The notes under the pieces: generated by a model
What the model was told of the DNA's origin: nothing
What the model saw: only the letters and a program-made list of their open reading frames with translations
Database searches by the model: none
In this document: piece by piece, positions 55,566-64,000 of the stretch
Layout: each line of letters starts with the position of its first letter
Position numbering within the stretch: the stretch's first letter is position 1
Position numbers and translations under genes: made by a program
DNA from: Rhodobacteraceae bacterium F11138
GTDB lineage: Bacteria; Pseudomonadota; Alphaproteobacteria; Rhodobacterales; Rhodobacteraceae
NCBI GenBank assembly: GCA_016521575.1
Contig: JAEKDP010000001.1
Location: 539,894-603,893 of the forward strand
Length of the DNA stretch: 64,000 nt
Reading direction: 5' to 3'

Positions 55566-56555
55566 TCAGCCCATCGCATGGCGATACCCGGCGGAATAGG
55601 CACCGGTGACGTGATGTTCCAGCTGCCGTTCGATGTCGCCCAGCAGCGAAGACGCCCCGAAGCGGAACAGGTCCGGCCGCAGCCAGCGGTTCCCCAGTTC
55701 TTCCTTGATCAGAGACAGATAGACAATCGCGTCCTTGGCTTTGGAGATCCCGCCTGCGGGTTTGTAGCCGACGCGAAAACCGGTGCGGTGGTAATATTCG
55801 CGGATCGCCCGGACCATGGTCAGGCTTACCGGCAGCGTCGCGTTGACGCTTTCCTTGCCGGTCGAGGTCTTGATGAAATCCGCCCCCGCCATCATGCAGA
55901 TCAGGCTGGCGCGGGCCACGTTGCGCAGGGTGCCCAGTTCGCCGGTGGCCAGAATCGCCTTGATATGGGCCTCGCCGCAGGCTGCGCGAAAGGCGCGCAT
56001 TTCATCATACAGCGCGCGCCAGTTGCCCGACAGGACGTGGCGGCGCGATATCACGATGTCGATCTCGCCCGCCCCCGCCGCGACGCTTTCGCCAATCTCG
56101 GCCAATCGCAGGTGAAAAGGCGACAATCCGGCGGGAAAGCCCGTGCTGACCGCCGCCACTGGAATGCCTGACCCGGCCAGCGTCTGTACCGCTGTTTCGA
56201 CCATGTCGTGATAGACGCACACCGCACCGACGGTCAGCCCCTGCATGTCCAGCGCCGTCAAAAGATCGGCGCGCACGGGTTGCCGCGCCTTGGCGCACAG
56301 GCGGCGCACCCGGTCGGCGGTATCGTCCCCGGACAGCGTTGTCAGATCAATGCAGCTGATGGCGCGCAGCAACCACGCCGCCTGATATTCCTTCTTGAGC
56401 GACCGGCGACCGGGCAATGTCGCCGTGCGCCGTTCGATTGCGGATGTATTCGCCTGCGCTGCGCGGACCCAGTGCATGTCAAGATCCATGCCGGGATTGC
56501 GGGGTTCGATCACTTGCGGCAGGTGCGCTGCATGGGTGGTCGTCTGGGTCTGCAT
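55566..56555 (-). CDS. deoC: Deoxyribose-phosphate aldolase
   Basis: The enzyme splits 2-deoxyribose 5-phosphate into glyceraldehyde 3-phosphate and acetaldehyde. The 329-residue product shows the Schiff-base lysine in FIKTSTGKES near residue 232 and a second conserved lysine in VGYKPAGGIS. It is about 70 residues longer than E. coli DeoC because of an N-terminal extension, as in the class with about 330 residues. The start follows GAGGAG. Confidence 0.92.
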   Translation of the reverse strand: MQTQTTTHAAHLPQVIEPRNPGMDLDMHWVRAAQANTSAIERRTATLPGRRSLKKEYQAAWLLRAISCIDLTTLSGDDTADRVRRLCAKARQPVRADLLTALDMQGLTVGAVCVYHDMVETAVQTLAGSGIPVAAVSTGFPAGLSPFHLRLAEIGESVAAGAGEIDIVISRRHVLSGNWRALYDEMRAFRAACGEAHIKAILATGELGTLRNVARASLICMMAGADFIKTSTGKESVNATLPVSLTMVRAIREYYHRTGFRVGYKPAGGISKAKDAIVYLSLIKEELGNRWLRPDLFRFGASSLLGDIERQLEHHVTGAYSAGYRHAMG

Positions 56556-56678
56556 CGCGGCTCCTCACGGTCAACAGGGGCAGGGTCGCATGAGGTGTCA
56601 GACTTGGCAAGCGCCCCGGCGTCTGCCAGGGACCGCCAAGACGGGACCAGGCACCGGGTTGGCAGCACCCCCGGTGTA

Positions 56679-58349
56679 TCAGCGATTGCGCCCGACCTGC
56701 CGGCAGATCAGTATCACCGGCAACAACCCGACCGCGACAATCACCAGGGACGGCACCGCCGCGCCTTCGAGGCGTTCGTCGCTGGCCAGACGATAGGCCT
56801 GGACCGCAAGCGTGTCATAGTTGAACGGTCGCATGATCAACGTGGCGGGAAGCTCTTTCATCACATCGACGAACACGATCAGCAGAGCCGTCAACAGGCT
56901 GGGCGTCAGGATCGGCAGGTGCACCCGCCGCAACGTGCCCAGTGGCGTTTCCCCCAAAGATCGGGCGGCGGCGTCCATGTTGGCGTGTACCGTGCTTTGC
57001 CCGCCCTCATAAGCCCCCAATGCCGCCGCGAGAAACCGCACCATATACGCGGCGACCAGCAGCCAGATCGACCCGGTCACCAGCAACCCGGTTGAAATGC
57101 CAAAGGTGCTGCGCATCCAGGCATCCAGCGCATTGTCGAACGCCGCAAACGGCACCATCAGGCCAACTGCTATCACGCCGCCCGGCACCGCGTATCCAAG
57201 GCGCGCGGCATAGGTTGCAATGGTCGATTTGCGCCCCGGACGCAGGCGTTGATGGAAACCGACGCAGATCGCCGCCGAAACCGTCAACATCGCCGCAGTC
57301 CCGGCCAGGGTAATGGAATTGCGGATAAAACCCAGATACCGCGTGCCCAGCAGGTCCTGTTCGCCGCTCAACCCCATATTGAACAGCACCACAACCGGCA
57401 GCACGCAGCCCAGAAGCACCGGAATTGCGCAAAACAGGAACGCAAGTGCGGCGCGCCATCCGGTCAACCGCGCCGGGGGCATCACCTTGTGCCCTTTGCC
57501 GGCCTGGTGATATTTCGCCCGTCCCCGCTGAACCCGCTCCAGCACAGCCAGAAACAGCGCGAACCCCAACAGGCACAGCGCCAACTGCGCCGCTCCGGAC
57601 CGATCCGCCAGTGAAAACCAACTGGTATAGATGCCGGTGGCAAAGGTCTGCACGCTGAAATAGGCAACCGTGCCGAAATCCGCGATGGTTTCCATCACCG
57701 TCAACAACACACCGCCCGCGATGGCCGGGCGCGCCATTGGCAGACTGACCTTCCAGAACGCGGTCCAGGCGCTGTTGCCCAGTGTCCGCGCCGCCAGAAA
57801 TGCCGCCGATCCCTGTTGCAGAAACGCCGCCCGTGCCAACAGGTAGACATAGGGGTACAGCACCAGGATCAGCATGATCGCCGCCCCCCAGATCGAACGG
57901 ATCTCTGGGAACCAGTAATCCCGCGGCCCCCAGCCGGTGATCTCGCGCAGGGTGGATTGCACGATCCCCGGATGATCCAGCAGATAGGTATAGGCATAGG
58001 CCAGCACATAGGCCGGAAACGCCAGCGGCAGCACCAGTGCGATTTCCAGAACCCGGACACCGGGAAACCGAGTCATTGTCACCAGCCAGGCGGCCCCGAC
58101 GCCAACGGCAAAGGTTCCCATCGCAACCATCGTCACCAATGCCAGCGTTGTAAGCGAATAGCGTGGCAACACCGTGTCCCACAGATGGCTGATCGTGTCG
58201 GTGCCCCCGGTCATCGCTGCCAGCGCCACGGCCAGCATGGGCAGAAGGCAAGCGGCAGCCACACCATAGGTCAACAGTGACAGCAGCCTGACCCCGCCAT
58301 AGGTTCGGCGGCGCGATCCATCTGCGGTGAATTCGGCGATTTCCGTCAT
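56679..58349 (-). CDS. Iron(III)/thiamine-type ABC transporter permease (FbpB/ThiP-like)
   Basis: This 556-residue protein has about 12 membrane segments in two repeated halves, each with a coupling motif: AARTLGNSAWTAFWKV near residue 205 and AARSLGETPLGTLRRV near 480. Fused double permeases of this kind serve ferric iron, thiamine or related importers. No binding protein or ATPase gene is adjacent, so its partners must be elsewhere. The ATG at 58349 with AGGG upstream is used instead of a longer frame. Confidence 0.88.
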   Translation of the reverse strand: MTEIAEFTADGSRRRTYGGVRLLSLLTYGVAAACLLPMLAVALAAMTGGTDTISHLWDTVLPRYSLTTLALVTMVAMGTFAVGVGAAWLVTMTRFPGVRVLEIALVLPLAFPAYVLAYAYTYLLDHPGIVQSTLREITGWGPRDYWFPEIRSIWGAAIMLILVLYPYVYLLARAAFLQQGSAAFLAARTLGNSAWTAFWKVSLPMARPAIAGGVLLTVMETIADFGTVAYFSVQTFATGIYTSWFSLADRSGAAQLALCLLGFALFLAVLERVQRGRAKYHQAGKGHKVMPPARLTGWRAALAFLFCAIPVLLGCVLPVVVLFNMGLSGEQDLLGTRYLGFIRNSITLAGTAAMLTVSAAICVGFHQRLRPGRKSTIATYAARLGYAVPGGVIAVGLMVPFAAFDNALDAWMRSTFGISTGLLVTGSIWLLVAAYMVRFLAAALGAYEGGQSTVHANMDAAARSLGETPLGTLRRVHLPILTPSLLTALLIVFVDVMKELPATLIMRPFNYDTLAVQAYRLASDERLEGAAVPSLVIVAVGLLPVILICRQVGRNR

Positions 58350-58500
58350 TCTGGCCCTGTCCTGTTCCCGCGTGCCGCACCCCGGCCGGATGCAAACCCG
58401 GTCGTTCTTGGGACATTTTCTCGGAAAAAACCAGACAGAAAGACCGCCGTGGGGTCGTCCTTGGACCACCATCGGGACCGGGTTGCACGGGGCGTCGGAT

Positions 58501-58740
58501 TTACCCGGCGGTTGCGTCTTCGGCCTCAGCCATCAAGCGGCGAATATGGCGCGCAAAGGCCCAGGTCGCCGGAATGCCGATGACGCACCCCAGGGCGAAG
58601 GACCACAATGTCGGCAGCACCGGCGCGCCGAGCCAACTGAAGATCAGACCGGCAAAGAACACGTTGACACCCATTGCGCCGGCCCCGAACGGATACAGCA
58701 CCAGGGTGATCCGCAGGGTGGACCATCCGCCGGTGCTCAT
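58501..58740 (-). CDS. Small membrane protein at the end of the nor operon (79 aa)
   Basis: The product has two predicted membrane segments, about 8-35 and 40-62, and an acidic C-terminus. Its start overlaps the stop of the preceding 57-codon gene as ATGA, so it belongs to the nor operon. Rhodobacter nor operons carry accessory genes after norD (nnrT and nnrU are reported there), so this may be a positional counterpart, but homology was not established. Confidence 0.7.
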   Translation of the reverse strand: MSTGGWSTLRITLVLYPFGAGAMGVNVFFAGLIFSWLGAPVLPTLWSFALGCVIGIPATWAFARHIRRLMAEAEDATAG

Positions 58741-58910
58741 CTGCGGGAAACAAGCTGTTGAACGGCGACCATGGCCGCCACAAGCGCGATACAGGCCAGG
58801 GCATACCAGAATTCGGCGGTGGCGGATTGGGCCTGCGGGATCGGGCGGTCAAAGCTGTCGGCCTGCGCCGAGGTGGCGCAAAACGTGGCCAGAATGATGA
58901 GGTTGCGCAT
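58737..58910 (-). CDS. Small single-span membrane protein downstream of norD (57 aa)
   Basis: This short gene starts at an ATG at 58910 with GGAG ten bases upstream, inside the end of norD, and overlaps the next gene by ATGA. The product begins with a signal-like segment (MRNLIILATFCATSAQA) and has a second hydrophobic stretch (WYALACIALVAAMVAV) before a basic C-terminus. The precise fit between neighbours supports a real gene. A role in nitric oxide reductase assembly is inferred from position. Confidence 0.72.
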   Translation of the reverse strand: MRNLIILATFCATSAQADSFDRPIPQAQSATAEFWYALACIALVAAMVAVQQLVSRR

Positions 58911-58914
58911 GTGA

Positions 58915-60810
58915 TTATGGCTCCTGTGTGAGTTTGCGGTAGATGTCCGGCAGGGCGCGGGTCAGCCGTTCGGGGTTGGGCAACAGGGTAAAGCCGCCGC
59001 GCCCGAAAATGCGCGGGAACCAATCTTGCCCGTCCTCGTCTATGATGACACCGTGCAGGCTTTGTGCGGCGCGCCGGGCTTCGCGGACGGCCATATGGCT
59101 GTCTTCTATCCCATACTGACCCTCGTAGTGGTCCAGATCGTTGGGCTTGCCGTCGGTGACCACGATCAGCAGTTTGCGCGCTGTGGATTGTGTTGCCAAC
59201 TGCGCGCTGACGTGGCGAATGGCTGCGCCGAGGCGTGTGTAGTGACCGGGTCTCAGCGCGCCGATCCTGGCGGTGACCTCGCTGCTCATCGGGGTGTCGA
59301 AATCCTTGCAACGGGTCAGGAAAACCCTGTCCCGGCGCAGAGAGGAAAACCCCCAGATGCCCAGCCGGTCGCCGGCCGCGTCAATTCCGGCAGCCAGGGC
59401 CGCCATTGTTTCGCGGGCGATATCCAGCACCGAGCTGTCGCCGATCGCCGCTTCGGTCGAGCGGGAGGTATCAATCAGGAAAGCCACCGAAAGGTCGCGG
59501 TCGGTCTGGCGGGACGCCTGCCAGATCCGGTCCGATCCGCGCCCGGTGGCGGCCAGATCGGCCCGCGCCGTCAAAACGGCGTCAAGGTCCAGTTCGGGGC
59601 CGTCCACCTGGCGCGGTTGCAGGATGCGGCGCGGGCGCAGGGCTTCGAACTGGCGACGCACCGCGCGGATGCGACGTTCATCGGCATGGTACGGATGGGC
59701 GGCGTCGGGCAGGGCCGGGGCATCCAGCACGCGGCAATGGTTGTCCATGTAGCAGCGCGTCCGGTGGTTCCATTCCGCATAGGTATGCTGCCCCGCCAGT
59801 GCTTCGTGGTCGGCATCGGCGGGGGACAGATCAAGGTGCAGCCGCAGGCGGGTTGCTGCCTTGCGATCATGTTTGGACAGCGTGACCGAGTCCTGATCAT
59901 CGGCGGCCTTCTGGGCGTTCTCGTCGTCGTCATCGTCCACGCTGCGGTTGATGTTCATGGATTCGACCCAGGACAGGATCGATTCGAACCGGTGGATGAT
60001 GAAACTGTCCTTGCGGTTCTGCTGATCCTGATCCTTGCGCAGGCCCAGCTTGCGCGTGGTATGGGCGGCATTGGGCGGCGGAGCGGCGGGATCGGCCCCG
60101 TCCTCTGTCGCCGCATTGCCGGTTCCTGGCACAGCGAAACGCAACCAGATCGGCACCGGGGCAAAGGGTTTGTGGTCGCGCCTGGCGGGGCCGGGCGCAA
60201 GATCGGGCAGCGTTCCGCAAAGCTGGTCCCGGATGGCGGATTCGATGCTGGTTTCCGCGGCGGGGCGCATCAGGTCAAGCCGGGCATCCCGGCACAGGCG
60301 GGCCATTTGCGCATAGTCGGCGCGCAATCCCGGGCACAGGGCATGGGCCGCATCGGTGGCGGCCGCATTGGCCCGGATCTGTGCGCAATCCAGCGCAGGG
60401 CCGTGCAGGTCCGGTTCCAGCATGCCGGGTTCGCTGGCGGCGGCAAGGGCGGTCAGCCAGAAATAGGCGGCGCGGTTCAGGCGCGGATCGGGAAAAGCCG
60501 CGATCACAGGCGGCAATGACAGCCGTTCGCCGTCGAACTGCGCCACCCATTCCCGATCCCGCTCCGCCCCCAGCTTGCGACGATAGGGTTGGCGGTGGCG
60601 GGCCAGGGTCGCGGGGGCTTCGGCCAGTTCGACCCCGGCGGCGCCCCCAAGCGCGCGAAACAGCATGGCCAGGCTGGTCCGCACCGAGCCAAGCGGAATG
60701 CCCGCCTGCGGATAGGTGACACCTTTCCCGATCCCGCTGGCCATGTCGTGCCAGAGGTTTCCGACGGTTTCTTCGGGTTCCATGAGATCGGACAGGCGCA
60801 TCATCTTCAT
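58915..60810 (-). CDS. norD: Nitric oxide reductase accessory protein NorD (von Willebrand A domain)
   Basis: The 631-residue cytoplasmic protein has a C-terminal von Willebrand A domain with the metal-binding D447-T-S-R-S451 (FLIDTSRST) and an acidic run of aspartates near 292-296. With the MoxR ATPase NorQ it is needed to activate the NorCB enzyme, probably by inserting non-haem iron. The start overlaps the norQ stop (ATGA). Confidence 0.92.
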   Translation of the reverse strand: MKMMRLSDLMEPEETVGNLWHDMASGIGKGVTYPQAGIPLGSVRTSLAMLFRALGGAAGVELAEAPATLARHRQPYRRKLGAERDREWVAQFDGERLSLPPVIAAFPDPRLNRAAYFWLTALAAASEPGMLEPDLHGPALDCAQIRANAAATDAAHALCPGLRADYAQMARLCRDARLDLMRPAAETSIESAIRDQLCGTLPDLAPGPARRDHKPFAPVPIWLRFAVPGTGNAATEDGADPAAPPPNAAHTTRKLGLRKDQDQQNRKDSFIIHRFESILSWVESMNINRSVDDDDDENAQKAADDQDSVTLSKHDRKAATRLRLHLDLSPADADHEALAGQHTYAEWNHRTRCYMDNHCRVLDAPALPDAAHPYHADERRIRAVRRQFEALRPRRILQPRQVDGPELDLDAVLTARADLAATGRGSDRIWQASRQTDRDLSVAFLIDTSRSTEAAIGDSSVLDIARETMAALAAGIDAAGDRLGIWGFSSLRRDRVFLTRCKDFDTPMSSEVTARIGALRPGHYTRLGAAIRHVSAQLATQSTARKLLIVVTDGKPNDLDHYEGQYGIEDSHMAVREARRAAQSLHGVIIDEDGQDWFPRIFGRGGFTLLPNPERLTRALPDIYRKLTQEP

Positions 60811-61601
60811 CCGTAGATTGTCGCAATCAGATCCCGCAGCGCCATGCCCACATCGGGTTCGTCGCTCAGGGGCTGGACGATGGCGGCCTCAAAGGCCTGA
60901 TCTACGCTCATTCCGCCCGCCATCAGCGTTGCGGCATAAATCAGCAATCGCGTCGACACGCCTTCTTCGAGATCCATACCCGACAGGGTCCGGATCTTGC
61001 CCGCAAGCCGCACCAAAGGGGCCACGCGCCCCGGTTCCAGCCCGCTTTCCCGGGAAACGACCGCGATTTCGGTCTCTTCTCCGGGGAAATCGAACGCAAT
61101 GGACAGAAAACGCTGGCGCGTCGATGGTTTCAGCCGCTTGAGCACGTTCTGATAGCCGGGGTTATAGGACGCAACCAGCATGAAATCCCGTGGTGCCACC
61201 AGTTCCTCGCCGGTCCGGTCGATCATCAGGGTGCGCCGGGTATCGGTAAGCGGATGCAGCACCACGGTCACGTCCTTGCGGGCTTCGACGACCTCATCGA
61301 GATAACAGATGCCACCGGTCCGCACGGCGCGGGTCAGCGGGCCGTCGACCCAGACTGTTTCTCCGCCTTTCAGCAGATAGCGCCCGATCAAATCGGCCGC
61401 CGACAGATCGTCATGGCAGGCCACGGTATACAGCGGCTTGCCCAGTCTTGCCGCCATATGTTCGACAAAACGCGTCTTGCCGCAGCCGGTCGGCCCCTTC
61501 AAAAGAAGGGGCAAACCGTTGTCATGGGCCGTTTCAAACAGCGCGCATTCATCTGCGACGGGCTGATAGAACGGCAGGGAAGGTGTGGCTTGCATGTTCA
61601 T
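60807..61601 (-). CDS. norQ: Nitric oxide reductase activation ATPase NorQ (MoxR AAA+)
   Basis: This 264-residue AAA+ ATPase has Walker A GPTGCGKT at 36-43, Walker B in GGICYLDEVVEA and the downstream motif VASYNPGYQNVLK. It acts with NorD to activate nitric oxide reductase. The ATG at 61601 has GGAGG five bases upstream; a longer open frame would run into norB. Confidence 0.93.
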   Translation of the reverse strand: MNMQATPSLPFYQPVADECALFETAHDNGLPLLLKGPTGCGKTRFVEHMAARLGKPLYTVACHDDLSAADLIGRYLLKGGETVWVDGPLTRAVRTGGICYLDEVVEARKDVTVVLHPLTDTRRTLMIDRTGEELVAPRDFMLVASYNPGYQNVLKRLKPSTRQRFLSIAFDFPGEETEIAVVSRESGLEPGRVAPLVRLAGKIRTLSGMDLEEGVSTRLLIYAATLMAGGMSVDQAFEAAIVQPLSDEPDVGMALRDLIATIYG

Positions 61602-61602
61602 G

Positions 61603-62952
61603 TCAGCCTCCGAGCGCCGGGTTGGCCGACCCGGGGGCGATGATCTCGTGCTTGCGGACCACAAGGATCGAATAGATGAACAGCAACGCACCGATCACCA
61701 CCGCCACGCCTGCGCCAAAGCGCATCATGTAGAACAGCGACAGTCCCTCCTGCACATCCATGTAGTAATCGCCGATAACGCGCTGCATGTGCGTCTGGAT
61801 CGTTCCGGCAAAGGTCAGCACGAAGGTCATGAAGGCCATGCCGCCGGTCATCAGCCAGAACGAGGCCATGTTCAGCACCTGATTATAGGGTGCGCGGCCT
61901 CTGAGCATCGGCATGGCATAGGTGAACACGGCCAGGTTCAGCGCCACATAGGCCCCGTAAAACGACAGGTGGCCATGGGCGGCGGTGATCTGCGTGCCGT
62001 GGCTGTAAAAGTTGACCCCGTGCAGCGTATGCAGGAAGCCCCAGACCCCGGCGCCAAAGAACGCCACCGTCGCGGACCCCAGCGACCACAGAAGCGCCGC
62101 CTTGTTGGGGTGGTTCTTGCGGCCTTTCCAGACCATGACGAAGGCAAAGCTCATCATCAGGAAGAACGGAACGACCTCGAAGATCGAGAATATCGATCCA
62201 ACCCATTTCCAATAGCTCGGCAAGCCGATCCAGTAGAAATGGTGCCCGGTCCCCAGGATGCCCGAGAACAGCGCCGTGGCAACGATGACGTACAGCCATT
62301 TCTCGACCACTTCGCGGTCCACGCCGGTCAGTTTCAGCAGCAGAAAGGCAAGAATCGACGCCATCACCAGTTCCCAGGTCGCTTCGACCCAGAGGTGCAC
62401 GACGAACCACCAGTACATCTTGTCCAGGCTCAGGTTGTCGGGGTTGATGAAGGCAAAGACCCACAGCAGGGACAGCAGCCACAGCCCCATCAGCAACACG
62501 TTGGTGATCGCCGTTTTCTTGCCTGCCAGAACGGTCATCGAAATGTTGAACAGAAAAATCAGCGCGGCGACCAGGATGCCGAACTTGACCCAAAGCGGTT
62601 GCTCCAGGAACTCCCGCCCGCCATGGATGCCCACAAGATAGGAGCCGACCGCGCCAAGCGTGCCGACCATCAGCAGGGCCAGCTGGATATAGGCCAGCTT
62701 GACCGAATATATCTCGCGCTCTGATTCTTCGGGAACCAGAAAATAGGCCGCTCCGAAGAAGCCCAGCAGCAGCCAGACGATCAGGGCGTTGGTGTGGATC
62801 ATGCGGATGATGTTGAATGGCAGGATTTCCGACAGAAAGTTGGGCGAAACATAGATCCATCCCGCGATCAGCCCCCCCAACACCTGAATGCCGAACAGGG
62901 CCATCGCGCAGACAAAATAGGCCAGCGCCACCTTTTGCGATTGGTATTTCAT
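61603..62952 (-). CDS. norB: Nitric oxide reductase subunit B
   Basis: The catalytic membrane subunit reduces two NO to N2O at a haem b3/non-haem iron centre. The 449-residue protein has about 12 membrane segments and the metal-ligand histidines in HLWVEATWE, GTGHHFYWIG and AAHGHLSFYGAY, in the order known for cytochrome c-dependent NorB. It directly precedes norQ and follows norC by 12 bases. Confidence 0.95.
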   Translation of the reverse strand: MKYQSQKVALAYFVCAMALFGIQVLGGLIAGWIYVSPNFLSEILPFNIIRMIHTNALIVWLLLGFFGAAYFLVPEESEREIYSVKLAYIQLALLMVGTLGAVGSYLVGIHGGREFLEQPLWVKFGILVAALIFLFNISMTVLAGKKTAITNVLLMGLWLLSLLWVFAFINPDNLSLDKMYWWFVVHLWVEATWELVMASILAFLLLKLTGVDREVVEKWLYVIVATALFSGILGTGHHFYWIGLPSYWKWVGSIFSIFEVVPFFLMMSFAFVMVWKGRKNHPNKAALLWSLGSATVAFFGAGVWGFLHTLHGVNFYSHGTQITAAHGHLSFYGAYVALNLAVFTYAMPMLRGRAPYNQVLNMASFWLMTGGMAFMTFVLTFAGTIQTHMQRVIGDYYMDVQEGLSLFYMMRFGAGVAVVIGALLFIYSILVVRKHEIIAPGSANPALGG

Positions 62953-62964
62953 TGATTTTCCTCC

Positions 62965-63417
62965 TTAGCCGGCATCGTTGGGCGGCCAGCCCTGCGTGTC
63001 GGTCTGATCTGCCCAGCGCAGGAATTCGGCCAATCCGCGCATCTCTTCTTCGGTGATTTCGAAATGTGGCATCTGGCGGCGGCCTTCGATGCCCGTGGGC
63101 TGTGCATTCATCCAGCCGTCAAGAATTTCATACGCCCCTTCGGGGTCATCCATGACCCCCCATCGGGTCATGACGTTGCCAAGCTCGGGCGCAAAATACG
63201 CGCCTTCACCGTGCAGGCTGTGGCAGTTGATGCAGGAATGCCGTTCCCACACATGTTTGCCCAGCGCCACCTCTGGCGTCAGTTCCATACCGGCCGTCGA
63301 TGTCGTGACCACATAGCGGTGGCTGTGCACGGTCAACGCAATGAAAACGACCACAAAAAAGATTGACCCGCCGTAGAACACGTTGCGTGCCCGCGACTTT
63401 GTCAGGAATTCCGCCAT
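62965..63417 (-). CDS. norC: Nitric oxide reductase subunit C (membrane cytochrome c)
   Basis: This 150-residue protein has one membrane anchor at about 13-31 and a haem c site C62-I-N-C65-H66, with M116 in RRQMPHF as the probable axial ligand. It passes electrons from periplasmic cytochromes to NorB. The ATG at 63417 has a GGGGG ribosome-binding site. It is the first gene of the nor operon and has an FNR/NNR box 59 bases upstream. Confidence 0.95.
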   Translation of the reverse strand: MAEFLTKSRARNVFYGGSIFFVVVFIALTVHSHRYVVTTSTAGMELTPEVALGKHVWERHSCINCHSLHGEGAYFAPELGNVMTRWGVMDDPEGAYEILDGWMNAQPTGIEGRRQMPHFEITEEEMRGLAEFLRWADQTDTQGWPPNDAG

Positions 63418-63475
63418 ATCTGGCCCCCTTGTCATTCAGATCGCTCACTCCTAGCGCGGCCGGAAAGGTCAGAGT

Positions 63476-63489
63476 TTGCGTTGGAACAA
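63476..63489. promoter_or_regulatory. FNR/NNR-type box upstream of norC
   Basis: TTGCG-TTGG-AACAA matches the TTG-N8-CAA core of Crp/Fnr family sites. It lies 59 bases from the norC start and 47 bases from the start chosen for the divergent DUF1858 gene, so it could serve either or both. A Crp/Fnr gene ends 305 bases away and may encode the protein that binds it. Confidence 0.7.
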
Positions 63490-63535
63490 CGTTTGAGACC
63501 GGAGGCTGTGAACCATGGTCGTGAAAGGACACGCC

Positions 63536-63751
63536 ATGCGCGCCTCATGTTTTGACGATCCCGATCTGCCCTTGTCAGAGGTGATGACCCGTTGGCCGCA
63601 AACGATTTCGGTGTTTCTGCGTCACGATATGCGGTTGTGCGTGGGGTGCCCGGTTTCCCCGTTCCACACGATTGCCGACGCTTGCAGGGCGTACGGTCTG
63701 GATCAGCAGGCCTTTGTTTCTGAACTGCAGGGGGCGCTGGATCGCGCCTGA
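63536..63751 (+). CDS. DUF1858-domain protein with CxxC motif
   Basis: This 71-residue protein (start ATG after AAAGGA; an in-frame ATG at 63515 with GGAGG would add seven residues) has the DUF1858 pattern LSEVMTRWPQTISVFLRH followed by LCVGCPVSPF, a C-x-x-C pair, and a third Cys in DACRAYGL. Such proteins often accompany denitrification and nitrosative-stress genes. A redox or metal-repair role is likely. It is divergent from norC and may share its regulatory box. Confidence 0.82.
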   Translation: MRASCFDDPDLPLSEVMTRWPQTISVFLRHDMRLCVGCPVSPFHTIADACRAYGLDQQAFVSELQGALDRA

Positions 63752-63793
63752 CGATCGGCAGCACAGGCCGGTGATATGCAGCCGATGCCGGTG

Positions 63794-64000
63794 CTAGGGC
63801 TGGCTCAGCAGGACCAGCGCATGAGGATCGCGGACCTTGATGCGTTTGCGTTTGCTTTGCACCAGCCCCTGTTTTTCCCAGCCGCTCAACAGGCGGCTGA
63901 CCGTATGCAATGTCGTCGCGGTCAGTTCCGCCATGTCCTGGCGGGTGATCGGAAAATCGATCTCGATGCCGCCATCGACCTTGCGGCCGGTCTGGTTTAC
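63794..64000 (-). CDS. Crp/Fnr-family regulator (C-terminal part)
   Basis: The frame is open to the window edge and encodes the last 68 residues. They contain the Crp-type helix-turn-helix ITRQDMAELTATTLHTVSRL, followed by SGWEKQGLV and a basic tail. The effector domain lies outside the window, so FNR-like (iron-sulfur) and NnrR/DNR-like (NO-sensing) types cannot be told apart. Its place beside the nor operon favours an NO-responsive regulator. Confidence 0.88.
   Translation of the reverse strand, partial: VNQTGRKVDGGIEIDFPITRQDMAELTATTLHTVSRLLSGWEKQGLVQSKRKRIKVRDPHALVLLSQP

Noticed and set aside
59026-60519. A 497-codon plus-strand frame opposite norD
   Set aside because: norD has clear vWA motifs and overlaps norQ in the usual way; the antisense product is low-complexity Gly/Arg-rich sequence.

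Overview
The window is high-GC DNA with the gene content of a marine-type alphaproteobacterium of the Rhodobacteraceae (Roseobacter group). This rests on the recF-gyrB junction, a DUF3035/BamF-type lipoprotein, many ABC importers with GntR/LysR regulators, a sarcosine-oxidase soxBDAG set, and a norCBQD nitric oxide reductase operon next to a Crp/Fnr regulator. The assignment is inferred from gene families; no marker was compared to a database. The recF-gyrB pair suggests the left end lies close to the chromosomal replication origin.

Layout. (1) 1-4.9 kb: end of recF, a LysE-type exporter, gyrB, then a lone intact tyrosine recombinase. (2) 5.1-15.7 kb: a nine-gene minus-strand operon (Tat-exported binding protein, two permeases, ATPase, 92-aa protein, D-hydantoinase, NodB-fold deacetylase, small Cys protein, CobW GTPase). 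Divergent from it are a GntR regulator with two DNA-binding domains and a signal-peptide-less paralogue of the operon's own binding protein. (3) 15.8-26.5 kb: an Opp/Dpp-type importer whose binding protein appears circularly permuted, a divergent LysR regulator, fumarylacetoacetase, an acyl-CoA ligase and an enoyl-CoA hydratase. (4) 26.8-36.2 kb: a polar amino-acid ABC importer followed by soxB-soxD-soxA-soxG and a GntR/UTRA regulator, a likely uptake-and-oxidation unit for sarcosine or a related N-methyl amine. (5) 36.3-39.7 kb: a sulfur operon with a cysteine-dioxygenase-like protein, a four-module rhodanese and a PLP-dependent Cys/Met lyase. (6) 40.0-41.6 kb: trhO and pncA, divergent. (7) 41.7-48.5 kb: a second hydantoin/dihydropyrimidine block (NCS1 permease, D-carbamoylase, second hydantoinase, DUF3830; divergently an M20-type carbamoylase and an XRE-cupin regulator). 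(8) 48.8-52.3 kb: tRNA-Arg(CCT), a BamF-like lipoprotein and an M16 peptidase pair. (9) 52.3-58.3 kb: a dienoyl-CoA-reductase-like SDR, a tandem aldehyde dehydrogenase, deoC and an iron-type ABC permease. (10) 58.5-64 kb: norC-norB-norQ-norD with two small membrane-protein genes, an FNR/NNR box upstream of norC, a DUF1858 protein and the end of a Crp/Fnr regulator.

The least ordinary parts are the second and third regions. In one, a cytoplasmic copy of a periplasmic binding protein is paired with a double-wHTH GntR protein opposite the matching transport/hydrolase operon, which suggests ligand sensing by a retained binding protein. In the other, a family-5 solute-binding protein has its usual C-terminal third placed at the N-terminus behind a signal peptide. 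No CRISPR array, rRNA or insertion sequence was seen.
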